Made by a program: the position numbers and the translations under genes. Positions 36,228 to 45,700 of a stretch of 64,000 nt of DNA are shown piece after piece. Below the pieces are notes generated by a model. The model was given only the letters and a program-made list of their open reading frames with translations. It did not search any database and had not been told where the DNA came from. The number at the start of each line of letters is the position of its first letter. Positions within the stretch are counted from its first letter, which is position 1. This DNA comes from Verrucomicrobiota bacterium (GTDB lineage: Bacteria; Verrucomicrobiota; Verrucomicrobiia; Limisphaerales; PALSA-1396): the NCBI GenBank assembly GCA_016200005.1, contig JACQFP010000022.1, positions 124,001-188,000 on the forward strand, in the 5' to 3' direction.

Positions 36228-37498
36228 AACGTCCTTTCGGTCGTGAGTTTCTTTTGGGAAGTGGGCGGCGCGGCAAAGTAATGCGCCACCTTGCCGATGC
36301 CAAAGGCGATTTCTTCGATGTCGCGGTCGGTGTAGTGCTCGTAAAAATTCATCGTGATCCACTGGTCGAACGCTTCCTCCGCCACCGGACAAATGCCCTT
36401 GGGATAAGTTCTTTCGCCCAACGGATAAGTGCTGCCGGGGAACGCCGAGCGCTTTTGAAAAACATCATAGAGGTACGTCGGGCATCCGCCTGTGATTTGA
36501 TGCGCCTCATTCGGCACGCCCTCTGCCGCCAGCGCCGATGCGAATTCCCGCGCTGTGCAATGCAACTTGTCGAAATCGAGTTTGAAGAGGTACAGAAAAT
36601 AGCTGTGCTGGCAATCGGGCGGGACGGTTTGGGGCGACACTCCCGGAATCTTTTCCAATAGCCGCGTCAGCTTGCGGCCGAGTCGATTCCGGCTGTCCAC
36701 GATTTCAACCACTCGCTCCAGTTGCGCCAGCGCCACGGCACCCTGCAACTCGGTCATTTGATAATTCGGCGCGAGGAAGAAAGGGTTGCGAATCTTTTCT
36801 TCGCGCTGATAGCACTTGTCCAGGAACAGCGACGCCAGATAACGCAGCCGGTCGTCATCGGTCAGCACCATACCGCCCGAGCCGCAGGTGATGTGCTTGA
36901 AATGATTCAACGAAAAGGCGCTGATGTCGCCCATCGTGCCGGCGAGGCGTCCTTTGTATTTGCAGCCATACGCTTGGGCGCAATCCTCGACGATCGGCAG
37001 GTTGAACTCACGGCCGATATCAAGAATGCCATCCATGTCCGCCGCCAGGCCGCTGTGATGAACGACGAGGATCGCGCGGGTTTTCTTCGTCAAACAACGG
37101 CGGACGGCGACCGGGTCCATGTTCAACGTGTCCGGCGACACATCGGCAAAAACGGGGACGAGCCCCTGGTAGAGCAGCCCGGTCAAGCTTCCCATGTCCG
37201 TGATGGCGGACGTGATGACTTCGCTGTCGGGCGGCAGTTGCAGCGTGCCCAGGGCGATGTGCACCGCGGCCGTTCCGCTCGAACAGGCGATGCAATGTTT
37301 CCTGCCGTACATTTCCGCAAACCGTTTTTGAAATTCATAAACTTTTGTCCCGGAAAAAAAGAAGAGCGTGTCGGAGTCGATGACCTCGGCGAGATAGCGT
37401 TTTTCCAGTTCACCGTGTCGTTTGCGTTTGGGAAAAGGGGTGCGCTTGGCCTGCGGACCGCCGTGCAGCGCCAGCTTTTCAGAAAAATCGAAGTTCAT
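36224..37498 (-). CDS. DegT/DnrJ/EryC1/StrS-family aminotransferase
   Basis: A 424-residue PLP-dependent enzyme of the sugar-aminotransferase family. The cofactor-binding Asp lies in NLPIVEDCAQAYGCKYKG (about 166-183) and the Lys in SAFSLNHFKHITCGSGGMV (near residue 200). CIACSSGTAAVHIALGTL at about 69-86 is the phosphate-binding stretch. Members transaminate keto-sugars or, in some cases, act as dehydratases; in heterotroph clusters they can also act on inositol- or glucosamine-like compounds. It is the first gene of a two-gene operon with the MFS transporter (4-base overlap). The start ATG 37498 follows a GTAGCCGCC palindrome. Confidence 0.92.
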   Translation of the reverse strand: MNFDFSEKLALHGGPQAKRTPFPKRKRHGELEKRYLAEVIDSDTLFFFSGTKVYEFQKRFAEMYGRKHCIACSSGTAAVHIALGTLQLPPDSEVITSAITDMGSLTGLLYQGLVPVFADVSPDTLNMDPVAVRRCLTKKTRAILVVHHSGLAADMDGILDIGREFNLPIVEDCAQAYGCKYKGRLAGTMGDISAFSLNHFKHITCGSGGMVLTDDDRLRYLASLFLDKCYQREEKIRNPFFLAPNYQMTELQGAVALAQLERVVEIVDSRNRLGRKLTRLLEKIPGVSPQTVPPDCQHSYFLYLFKLDFDKLHCTAREFASALAAEGVPNEAHQITGGCPTYLYDVFQKRSAFPGSTYPLGERTYPKGICPVAEEAFDQWITMNFYEHYTDRDIEEIAFGIGKVAHYFAAPPTSQKKLTTERTL

Positions 37499-37532
37499 GG
37501 TTCTATTTCGGCGTTGGCAACCTGCCCAAACC

Positions 37533-37607
37533 GTAGCCGCCGACGCGAGGAGGCAAACAACAGGCTGCGCTTTTCTGGAAATTCCGCCTCCTGACGTCGT
37601 CGGCTAC
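37533..37607. repeat. GTAGCCGCC palindrome
   Basis: Inverted repeat GTAGCCGCCGACGCGAGGAG ... CTCCTGACGTCGTCGGCTAC in the divergent gap between the aminotransferase and the DUF3748 gene. Confidence 0.8.
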
Positions 37608-37689
37608 ATCGCGGTCTCCGCGGCGTGTGGACAATTCGAGCTTGGACAGGATGAGAATCACCGTAGAATGATGACCACGATCATCGACT

Positions 37690-39111
37690 TTGAAAATGAA
37701 AATTCCGCACAGTTCCTCGTTCAAATGGTTCCATTCCGGTTGGCTGTTGGTCGGAATTGTTTTTGTCGCGGCGGGTTTTTTTATAGGAGGATGCATGAAT
37801 ACTTCAACTGCTACAAAAGAACGACAACTCACCTCTTCGCTGAAGAACCACGAATTGGACAACAACGACAACTTTTCCGCCGACTTGAAGTTTCTTTGTT
37901 ACGACACGCGTGAAGTTTTCGGGCCGGGCATCGACCGCTCTCGCAGCATCGAGATGGTGGAGATTGCGACCGGCAAGGAAACCGTTCTCTACGCGCCACC
38001 TTTCAGCACGAGCGATCAGGCTGCGCCCGGCATCGCCGCAGCTTCATTCAGTCCGGTCGCAAATAAAGTCGCCTTCATTCACGGCCCGCCGTTGGAAACG
38101 TTGGCCAAGCGCGGCCCGTACGCCAAAACCAATCGCAACGGCGCGGAAGTCGCCGGCGATGGCTCTGGCAAGCTGACCTGGCTCGATGAGCGCGACGTCG
38201 AAACCGGTCGTGACACGACACCGGGCGCGCATCGCGGTGGAACTCATCGGCACGAATACAGTCGCGACGGCAAACGAATCGGCTTCACTTACGATGATGC
38301 GCTCCTTCCGCAATACGATCGCACCATCGGTTACATGGAAAAAAATCCGCGCGCACCTGGCCAGGCGACGCATTACTTCGCGTTGCTCGTGTCCGTCGTG
38401 CCCAAGGGAACGTCCAAGCCGGGTGAAATCGAATCAGCGTTGGGAGATTCGTGGGTGGACCGCGAAGGCACCATGCGCGCGTTTATCGGCAAGGTCCGCC
38501 AGCCCGACGGATTCGCTTACGAACAATCTCTGTTCGTCGTCGATGTTCCGGTGGACGTTGACATCACGACGGCGGATTCCGGTTCTGCTACGCGGTTTCC
38601 CCGGCCGCCGAAAGGAGTTCGCGTTCGTCGTCTGACCCATAGCTTTGCTGCGGGAATTGTGCGAGGCAGCTACGATGGCAAGCGCATCGCCTACTTCGGC
38701 CACGACAAAAATGGCGTTTCGCAAATCTTCATCATTTCATCGCACGGCTCTGATCAAGACGCCGATCCCAAGATGCGCCCGGTACAGGCGACGTTTTTTC
38801 CGCGCGGCACAACCAACGGTGTGCGCTGGCACGCGTCCGGAAACTACGTGGCCTCCATCAGCGACGGCGCGGTGGCGGTCACCTGTGTGAAACCGGGAAA
38901 GCAGTTTGGCAAATCGATTTTTCTGACGCCACAGGATGATGGCCCGCAGCGCAAGGACTTGGTCTGGTCGCCTGACGGCAAGTGGCTGGCTTATGACCGG
39001 CCCACGCCGACGTTCGATGACAAGGGACAGCTCTTGAAAACTTACAGTGGTCTGGATTTCAGCCAGATTTTCTTGATCGAGACGTCCGATCTCAACCGGC
39101 TCTTCAAGTGA
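37690..39111 (+). CDS. DUF3748-like beta-propeller lipoprotein
   Basis: A 473-residue lipoprotein: VAAGFFIGGCMNTS gives a lipobox Cys at 35. The mature part has repeated TolB/WD-like blades (FSADLKFLCYDTR, AAASFSPVANKVAFIHGP, GSYDGKRIAYFGHD, LVWSPDGKWLAYDRP). This fits the DUF3748 family, to which the E. coli YidR protein belongs, if I recall correctly; a link to sugar acid metabolism has been suggested for that locus but is not firm. An alternative start at the second Met (MKIPHSS) is possible. It is divergent from the DegT-MFS pair, so it may share regulation with it. Confidence 0.7.
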   Translation: MKMKIPHSSSFKWFHSGWLLVGIVFVAAGFFIGGCMNTSTATKERQLTSSLKNHELDNNDNFSADLKFLCYDTREVFGPGIDRSRSIEMVEIATGKETVLYAPPFSTSDQAAPGIAAASFSPVANKVAFIHGPPLETLAKRGPYAKTNRNGAEVAGDGSGKLTWLDERDVETGRDTTPGAHRGGTHRHEYSRDGKRIGFTYDDALLPQYDRTIGYMEKNPRAPGQATHYFALLVSVVPKGTSKPGEIESALGDSWVDREGTMRAFIGKVRQPDGFAYEQSLFVVDVPVDVDITTADSGSATRFPRPPKGVRVRRLTHSFAAGIVRGSYDGKRIAYFGHDKNGVSQIFIISSHGSDQDADPKMRPVQATFFPRGTTNGVRWHASGNYVASISDGAVAVTCVKPGKQFGKSIFLTPQDDGPQRKDLVWSPDGKWLAYDRPTPTFDDKGQLLKTYSGLDFSQIFLIETSDLNRLFK

Positions 39112-39235
39112 CAAAGACCGGAAGGAAGCAAACAAGGACTTTCCTTTCCGGCCCGCTTTGGTATATCGACGGCGAGCCGAAGTGCCGACAATGTTCCGCC
39201 AATAAGCAACTGTCCGTGTACATCTCAAATTAAAA

Positions 39236-39922
39236 ATGAAAACTCTTTTGAAGTTTTGTCTGGTGGCCTCTGCTGCGTTGTTCTTTGTCGCCGGTTCCCA
39301 ATCCGCTCTCGGCGGAGAAAAATCCGGCTGGACGGTTCTGTTTGACGGCACCTCCACCGCTGCCTTCCGCGGTTTCAAACAGGATTCGGTTTCGCCGAAT
39401 AGCTGGGTCATCGACAATGGAACATTGAAGTCGCTGCCCGCGAAGCAAGTTGACCTGATAACCCGCGAGAAATACGAGAACTTCGAACTGGAGCTTGAAT
39501 GGAAAGTAGCGAAGGAGGCCAACAGCGGCATCATGTTCCACGTCTCCGAAGATGAGCCGGAGACTTACCGCACCGGCCCGGAGATGCAGATTGTCGATGA
39601 CGCCAACACTTCTGACGGGAAGAACCCAAAGACTTCCACCGGCTCGCTCTACGCCTTGATCGCGCCGACGAACAAGAAATGCAATCCCGCCGGCGAATGG
39701 AATAACGTGCGGTTGATCGTGCAAGGCAACCACGTCGAGCATTGGATGAACGGCGCGAAGATTTTGGAATATGAACTCGGCAGCGACACATTGAAAGCGT
39801 TGATCGCCAATTCCAAATTCAAAGCCTGGCCGAAGTTTGCCCAGGAAAAGACCGGCCACATCGCGCTGCAAAATCATGGCGGGAGCGTCTGGTTTCGCAA
39901 CGTTCGCGTGCGCCGGCTCTAA
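39236..39922 (+). CDS. DUF1080 (3-keto-disaccharide hydrolase-like) secreted protein
   Basis: A 228-residue exported protein, MKTLLKFCLVASAALFFVAG signal peptide. The DUF1080/3-keto-disaccharide-hydrolase signature is clear: GWTVLFDGTSTAAFRGFK (about 31-48), SWVIDNGTLKSL, YENFELELEWKVAKEANSGIMF (about 80-101), GPEMQIVDD (about 114) and GHIALQNHGGSVWFRNVRV at the end. The fold is a concanavalin-like sandwich, and family members have been shown to cleave 3-keto-glycosides. It lies upstream of a Gfo/Idh/MocA oxidoreductase, a class whose relatives form and reduce 3-keto sugars, so a 3-keto-glucoside pathway is a reasonable inference. Confidence 0.9.
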   Translation: MKTLLKFCLVASAALFFVAGSQSALGGEKSGWTVLFDGTSTAAFRGFKQDSVSPNSWVIDNGTLKSLPAKQVDLITREKYENFELELEWKVAKEANSGIMFHVSEDEPETYRTGPEMQIVDDANTSDGKNPKTSTGSLYALIAPTNKKCNPAGEWNNVRLIVQGNHVEHWMNGAKILEYELGSDTLKALIANSKFKAWPKFAQEKTGHIALQNHGGSVWFRNVRVRRL

Positions 39923-40010
39923 TTCGGGCGCAGAGTTCTGAGGTAAACAAATCCAAGCGAAATTCTTTATGCGATTTAAGGAAAAGATTTTGTCACGTGG
40001 CAGGGTTCCC

Positions 40011-40073
40011 CTTCACCCGGTCTTCGACCACCCTCTCCGCATCGGATGGGGAGAGGGAAGTGGTGAGGGGCCG
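40011..40073. repeat. CTCTCC...GGAGAGG palindromic repeat
   Basis: CTTCACCCGGTCTTCGACCA followed by CCCTCTCCGCATCGGATGGGGAGAGG. It matches 59182-59243 closely, and the similarity continues past the element (GGTGAGGGGCCGCTTGA then ...AATTATCAAAGGCCATTGATAT) for another 35 bases. Confidence 0.8.
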
Positions 40074-40116
40074 CTTGATCGCATTCACGAATTATCAAAG
40101 GCCATTGATATCACTT

Positions 40117-41199
40117 ATGAATAGACGTGTTCGTGTCGGTTTGGTCGGTTCACAATTCATCACCTCGATCCATGCCGAGTCTTTGCATCGATGCGCAGAC
40201 GCAGAATTGTTTGCCGTGGCCTCGCCCACCAAAGGCAACGCCAAATCCTTCGCGAAGAAGTTCGGCATCCCGCATCATTTCACCGACTACCGGAAAATGC
40301 TGGCGATGGACGAGCTGGACATGATCGTCATCGGCGCGCCGAACTTTCTGCATTGCGAAATTACGGAGGCCGCCGCTGGCGCGGGCAAACACGTCGTCTG
40401 CGAGAAACCGCTCTGCATGAACCTCGCCGAAGCCGACCGCATGATCGCCGCCTGCAACAAGGCGAAGGTCAAATTGATGTATGCCGAGGAACTTTGTTTC
40501 GCCCCGAAATATGTCCGCTTAAAACAACTGCTCGACGACGGCGCGCTGGGCAAGCCGGTGCTGCTCAAGCAATCCGAGAAGCACGATGGTCCGCACGCGC
40601 CGCATTTCTGGGACGTGAACCGCTCTGGCGGCGGCGTGACGATGGACATGGGTTGCCACGCGATTGAATTCTTCCGCTGGATCCTCGGCCGTCCCAGAAT
40701 CAAATCGGCTTACGCCCAGATGGGAACGTATGTGCATGGCGACAAAACGAAAGGCGATGACAATTCCATCTTGATTTTCGAGTTCGAGAACGGGGTCATG
40801 GCCATGGCCGAGGAAAGCTGGACGAAACTCGGCGGCATGGACGACCGCGCCGAAGTTCTCGGTTCTAAGGGTGTCGCTTATGCTGATCTACTGCACGGCA
40901 ACTCGATCGAGACCTACAGTTCCGTCGGCTACGGCTACGCGGTGGAGAAGGCCGGTTCGACCGTCGGCTGGTCGTTCACGATTTACGAAGAGGCGTGGAA
41001 CTACGGTTTCCCGCAGGAGATGGCGCACTTCGTTGATTGCGTGAAGAACGATAAACAGCCCGGCGTGACCGGCGAAGATGGCCGCGCCGTGCTCGAAGCT
41101 ATTTTCGCCTGCTACGAATCCGCGCGCACCGGCCGCAAAGTGGAACTGCCGTTCAAGACCACCGCCGCCAAACCGCACGATCTTTGGGGAAAAGATTGA
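40117..41199 (+). CDS. Gfo/Idh/MocA-family oxidoreductase
   Basis: A 360-residue NAD(P)-dependent sugar dehydrogenase. The start ATG 40117 (MNRRVRVGLVGSQFITSIHA) begins right at the Rossmann GxxGxx loop; the longer reading starting at 39997 is repeat-encoded. The conserved EKP motif is in VVCEKPLCMNLAEADRMI (about 96). Catalytic-region residues follow: GGGVTMDMGCHAIEFFRWILG (about 170-190), where the D/H pair matches the family's DxxxH. Such enzymes oxidise or reduce pyranose or inositol hydroxyls. Placed between DUF1080 and ROK genes, it is likely part of sugar utilisation. Confidence 0.93.
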   Translation: MNRRVRVGLVGSQFITSIHAESLHRCADAELFAVASPTKGNAKSFAKKFGIPHHFTDYRKMLAMDELDMIVIGAPNFLHCEITEAAAGAGKHVVCEKPLCMNLAEADRMIAACNKAKVKLMYAEELCFAPKYVRLKQLLDDGALGKPVLLKQSEKHDGPHAPHFWDVNRSGGGVTMDMGCHAIEFFRWILGRPRIKSAYAQMGTYVHGDKTKGDDNSILIFEFENGVMAMAEESWTKLGGMDDRAEVLGSKGVAYADLLHGNSIETYSSVGYGYAVEKAGSTVGWSFTIYEEAWNYGFPQEMAHFVDCVKNDKQPGVTGEDGRAVLEAIFACYESARTGRKVELPFKTTAAKPHDLWGKD

Positions 41200-41220
41200 G
41201 ACGTTACAGCGTGATTGAAT

Positions 41221-41364
41221 GGGGAGCGCAGCCGCCTCGGCTGCTGTTCGGCGCGCCCTCGCGCCGAACTCTCGGTGCTGGCGCAAACTCCAAGCTTTCA
41301 CTCCGGAAACGCGAAGCCAACGACGAGGGCGTCGTTGGCTGCGCCCGAGGCGGGCGCGCTCCCC
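41221..41364. repeat. Composite palindrome (copy 4 of 5)
   Basis: Arms GGGGAGCGCAGCCGCCTCGG and CCGAGGCGGGCGCGCTCCCC, with an inner GCCAACGACGAGGGCGTCGTTGGC hairpin, in the gap before the ROK gene. Confidence 0.85.
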
Positions 41365-41371
41365 GAATTAA

Positions 41372-42292
41372 ATGAAAGTTGTGAACCAAGCCATCGGCAT
41401 CGACATCGGCGGAACGAAAATCGCCGTGGGCGCAGTCGATGACAAAGGAGCAGTCCTTGCCCGTGCAGAATTTGCGACGGAATCCGCTGCCGGTTTCGAC
41501 CACGCAAAAAAACGCATCGTCTCGGCAATCGATCAGATCGCAACTCAAGCGGGATGGCGTCGGGAAGAACTTTGCGGCATCGGCATCGGCTGCACAGGGC
41601 CGGTCAATCCGAAACGTGGAACAATCCACAATCCCTACACGCTGCCGGGATGGGATGGTTGCGACATCGTCACGCCGTTGAACAAAGTGTTCGGCGTTCC
41701 AGTTTATTTGGAGAACGACGCCGACGCGGCGGTATTGGGCGAGGCGTTCGCCGGCGCAGCGCGAGATTGCGCCGATTTGGTGATGCTCACCTTCGGCACG
41801 GGCATCGGCACGGGAATCCTCGTGGACGGTCGCATCTATCGCGGCGTGCAGGATGAACATCCGGAAATGGGCCACATTCCCGTTGAGTCGGGTGGCGCGG
41901 AATGTTATTGCGGACGCAAAGGCTGTTTTGAATCCGTTGCTTCCGGCAGCGCGATCGCGGAGGCCGGTCGCGCGAACAATTTTCGCGACAGCCAGCATGT
42001 CTTTGCGGCGGCAGGGCAGGGGAATGCCGCGGCGCAAAAACTTGTGGATCACGCGGTGCGGGCAACAGGTACAGCGGCGTGGACGATTCTTCACACCTTC
42101 CTGCCGCAACGAATCCTTCTCGGCGGCGGAATCATCGACGACCACTATGAACTTTTTGCTTCACCGATTCGTGAAGCCATCGCTGCGGCGACGATGGTGC
42201 CGCGACAGCACATTACCGTTGCGAAGGCGCAACTGGGCAATGTTGCCGGCCTCGTTGGTGCCGCCAGCCTCGCGCTCCGGGCAACGCGCTGA
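41372..42292 (+). CDS. ROK family sugar kinase (glucokinase-like)
   Basis: A 306-residue ROK protein without a helix-turn-helix, so a kinase rather than a repressor. Residues 8-16 GIDIGGTKI are the ATP phosphate-1 motif. ENDADAAVLGEAF (about 113) gives the substrate and catalytic Asp, and FGTGIGTGIL (about 143) the second phosphate motif. The ROK zinc-site consensus EMGHIPVESGG...CYCGRKGCFES is intact (about 168-190). These phosphorylate glucose, mannose, N-acetylglucosamine or similar sugars. It is downstream of Gfo/Idh/MocA with a palindrome between them. Confidence 0.93.
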   Translation: MKVVNQAIGIDIGGTKIAVGAVDDKGAVLARAEFATESAAGFDHAKKRIVSAIDQIATQAGWRREELCGIGIGCTGPVNPKRGTIHNPYTLPGWDGCDIVTPLNKVFGVPVYLENDADAAVLGEAFAGAARDCADLVMLTFGTGIGTGILVDGRIYRGVQDEHPEMGHIPVESGGAECYCGRKGCFESVASGSAIAEAGRANNFRDSQHVFAAAGQGNAAAQKLVDHAVRATGTAAWTILHTFLPQRILLGGGIIDDHYELFASPIREAIAAATMVPRQHITVAKAQLGNVAGLVGAASLALRATR

Positions 42293-42764
42293 AACGTAGC
42301 CGCTGAGGTAACGCGGCGGACGACTTTATGCAATGGATCTGGGGAGCGTAGGCCGCTGCCCTGCCGTGTTCGGCGGCCCGCCGAACACTTGGTGCGACAA
42401 CGACGAGCTGCCGATTGACTCGATCTGAACTCGAACTCTGGATTAAAACAGGGAGCGCGCCCGCCCCGGGCGTAGTTTTCTGCGCCCTCGCGGAAAGCAA
42501 CTGGCGCACGGTATGATCCAAAACCTCGACAAGCGATCACGCGGCGGATGCTGGACGCGAGGGCGCGTCCAGCGACGCCCGGGGCGGGCGTGATCCCCAA
42601 CCTCCGTGTTCGGGCTGGACGGGCAGCTTGGACTTCGCCGCCAGGCCGGCGAGGACGGCCCGCGAGCCGCGGGCGCTTCCCAATCCGTGAAGTCGTTCCG
42701 CTTCATGAATTCGAGGCACAAAATTCCTGTAACGTTTGCTCGGATTTGCTTCTGAGGTGGGTGT
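42293..42764. other. Gap with two palindromic elements
   Basis: No gene. A perfect palindrome GTGTTCGGCGG/CCGCCGAACAC lies at 42366-42388, and a third full copy of the composite element at 42451-42598. The kinase promoter should lie between 42599 and 42764. Confidence 0.75.
42451..42598. repeat. Composite palindrome (copy 3 of 5)
   Basis: GGGAGCGCGCCCGCCCCGGG ... CCCGGGGCGGGCGTGATCCC; the same layout as 20470-20614, with matching CTGCGCCCTCGCGGAAA and GGACGCGAGGGCGCGTCC inner parts. Confidence 0.85.
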
Positions 42765-45700
42765 ATGAATGAAGCCGTACCGAATCAGCCCATGCCTGAC
42801 AGCCGGAAATGCCCTCAATGTGGCACGCCGCTCCCTGCGGGAGCGCTCGCGGGACTTTGTCCCGCCTGCCTGCTCAAACAGGGCGCTGCTGCCGATACCG
42901 CAACAGCCGGACAGAATCCGCCTTTCAACCCGCCGCCCATCGGCGAGCTCGCCGCGCTGTTCCCTCAACTCGAGATTCTCGAACTCGTCGGCAAGGGCGG
43001 CATGGGCGCCGTTTACAAGGCGCGCCAGAAGCAACTGGACCGGGTCGTCGCGCTGAAAATTCTGCCGCCCGGCACCGGTGACACCCCCGCCTTCGCGGAA
43101 CGTTTCGCGCGCGAGGCGAAAGCCTTGGCCAAGTTGAACCATCCCGGCATCGTGACGCTCTACGAGTTTGGACAGATTCAATTACCTGGTAGCAGCGGAC
43201 GTGAGTTCGCTCCATCTTCACCCCAGGAAAGTCAGGGCCGACTTACGTCGGCTGCTACCGGGCAGGGAGGTCTTTACTTTTTTCTGATGGAGTTCGTGGA
43301 CGGCGTGAACTTGCGGCAACTTCTGCAAAGCGGTCGCGTGTCGCCGCGCGAAGCGTTGGCCATCGTGCCGCAAATTTGCGACGCGCTCCAATTCGCGCAC
43401 GACCAGGGCATCGTCCATCGCGACATCAAACCGGAAAACATTTTGCTGGACCGCCGTGGCCGCGTGAAGGTGGCCGATTTTGGTCTGGCGAAAATTGTCG
43501 GAGGAAGCGAACCCCTCACCCCGGCCCTCTCCCCGTCGGACGGGGAGAGGGTGGCCGTCAGGCCGGGTGAGGGGACGCCCGCGCTCACCGACGCAGGCAA
43601 GGTCATGGGCACGCCGAGTTACATGGCGCCCGAGCAAGTCTCGCATCCCGCCGACGTGGATCATCGCGCCGACATTTACGCGCTGGGCGTGGTGTTCTAT
43701 CAGATGCTCACTGGCGAACTGCCCGGCAAACGCCTCGAACCGCCGTCCAGTAAAGTGCAGATTGACGCGCGGTTGGATGAAGTGGTGCTGCGCGCTTTGG
43801 AGAAGAAACCGGAACTGCGCTATCAACAGGCCAGTGTTCTAAAAACTCAAGTCGAAACCATTGCAACCACTGCGCAAGCTGGTGGTTCACTTGCAGCCAG
43901 TGCGCCGTGGATGTATCGCGGAGTGGATTACCGTTCCAAGATGACGCTCTTCGGCCTCCCGCTGGTGCACGTGGCTTCAGGCATTGACCCCGCAACCGGC
44001 AGGCAACGAGTCGCCAAGGGAATCATCGCCATCGGTGGAATGGCGAAAGGAGTTGTCGCGTTTGGTGGTGTAGCGATGGGCGGAGTTACGTTCGGTGGGT
44101 TGTCGCTGGGCGTTGTCGCGTTCGGCGGTTGCGCCCTGGGATTGGTGGCCTTTGGCGGACTGGCGATTGCTTTGGTCGTCGCGCTTGGTGGCGGAGCCAT
44201 TGCGCCCATTGCGATCGGTGGTGGAGCGGTCGGATATTTCGCCTATGGCGGTGGGGCGATTGGAGTGCATGTGCTCGATGCCGTAACGAAAGACCCAGCG
44301 GCCGAACATTTCTTCCGGCCTTGGGCAAATGTCCTCCTGACAAACATACAATGGATCAACACCGTCTTCATTGTGATGATAATCGCCGTCGGTGTCGGTG
44401 TGCCGCTCTGGCTTCAAATGAGAACCGGCCGCAAGTCATCTGGGGATTCAACACCCGGTGGCAGCCGACCCGCGGACCCTCAATCTGAACTCGATGACAG
44501 TCAGCGCCGACTCATGTCGGCACGCACGACGCGACGTCACGGGTGGTTGGCCCTCAGCCTTTTTCTCGCCGGCACGCTCGGTACGTTGTTGTTGATGACG
44601 ATTTCGCATCGAGACGAACCGGCGCTGATCTTCGGAGGAGTGGCCCTTGTGCTGGCATTTATCTTTGGGGTGATAAGCTGGCGCGAGCCCTTGGGGAAAG
44701 CTGTTGTTGTCGGGACACTCGTCTTGTTTACCGGCCTGGGAATCACCGTTGCAATACTCACCGAAGTGTGGGTGGTGCCGACAAGGAAGGCGGAAGCGGC
44801 GGCACGTCAGCGAGAAGCAATGGAGCGCCTCAAAGCCCTAAGCGCGCAAGAAATGGAAAAACAAAGGGGAAGCTTCGCCTTCAGCCCGGTCCTTGCTGTG
44901 GTTCTCACAAATCTTTCGGCAATGGAAATTGCAGACTTCGACGAGCTTGGCCGCCTTACGACCTTGCGTCCAATAATCGCGATGCCGGAGTCGGTGACGA
45001 ATTCGAACCGTGTTGGCGAAATCGAGGATCGCGTGTTCGGTTTCATGGAGCGCATTGGAGCGGATTTCTCCAATCCGGGCGATGGTTGGATTTATGGCCT
45101 CACGCTCAACATGGTCACCTTCCCGCAGGATGAATGGGATAAATGCAGCCCGGAGCGGCTGGCAGAATCACTGCGCGGCAGCAGCGCTGAATCACGGGTG
45201 AAGTTTGGCAAAGACAGCCCAACGAGTTACACCTTCGGCTTCAAGAGAAGGAATGGCGGGCTTGGCCTCCTGCAAATCACCGGGTTCACCGAGAACCCGC
45301 GCGGCGTGAAGATTCGCTACAAGCTGGTACAAACCAAATCAGCCGCTTCCACAGTTAGCCGTAAACCTGAACCCTCTCAGCGCAAATTTGTCCGTTTGGT
45401 GGTGGACAAAGCTGCGATGACATTCGAAGGCCAGCCGACGACTTGGGACGACGTTGCCGCGCTGCTGGAAAAGGTGCCGGAGCGGAAGAACACGGTGTTG
45501 GAATGTGCAGTCACTTCGGATCAGATCACCGTTCAGCAACAGAACGAATGGTTTGGGAAATGCAGTGCTTTGGCACACAGCCTCGGCTTTGAATACGCGA
45601 GCTTCATCGGCATTCACCCGCTTGGGTCGAAGGGGACATCTCCGCGCGACAATTTCCCCATCAAAGCGTCCACGCCGACTACTTTCGGGCCGGTTATCGA

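Noticed and set aside
36228-36392. Longer start for the MFS transporter
   Set aside because: It would overlap the aminotransferase gene by 160 bases; GTG 36227 with a ribosome-binding site and a 4-base overlap is better.
39997-40116. N-terminal 40 residues of the longer Gfo/Idh reading
   Set aside because: Encoded by a palindromic repeat; the Rossmann fold begins directly at ATG 40117.
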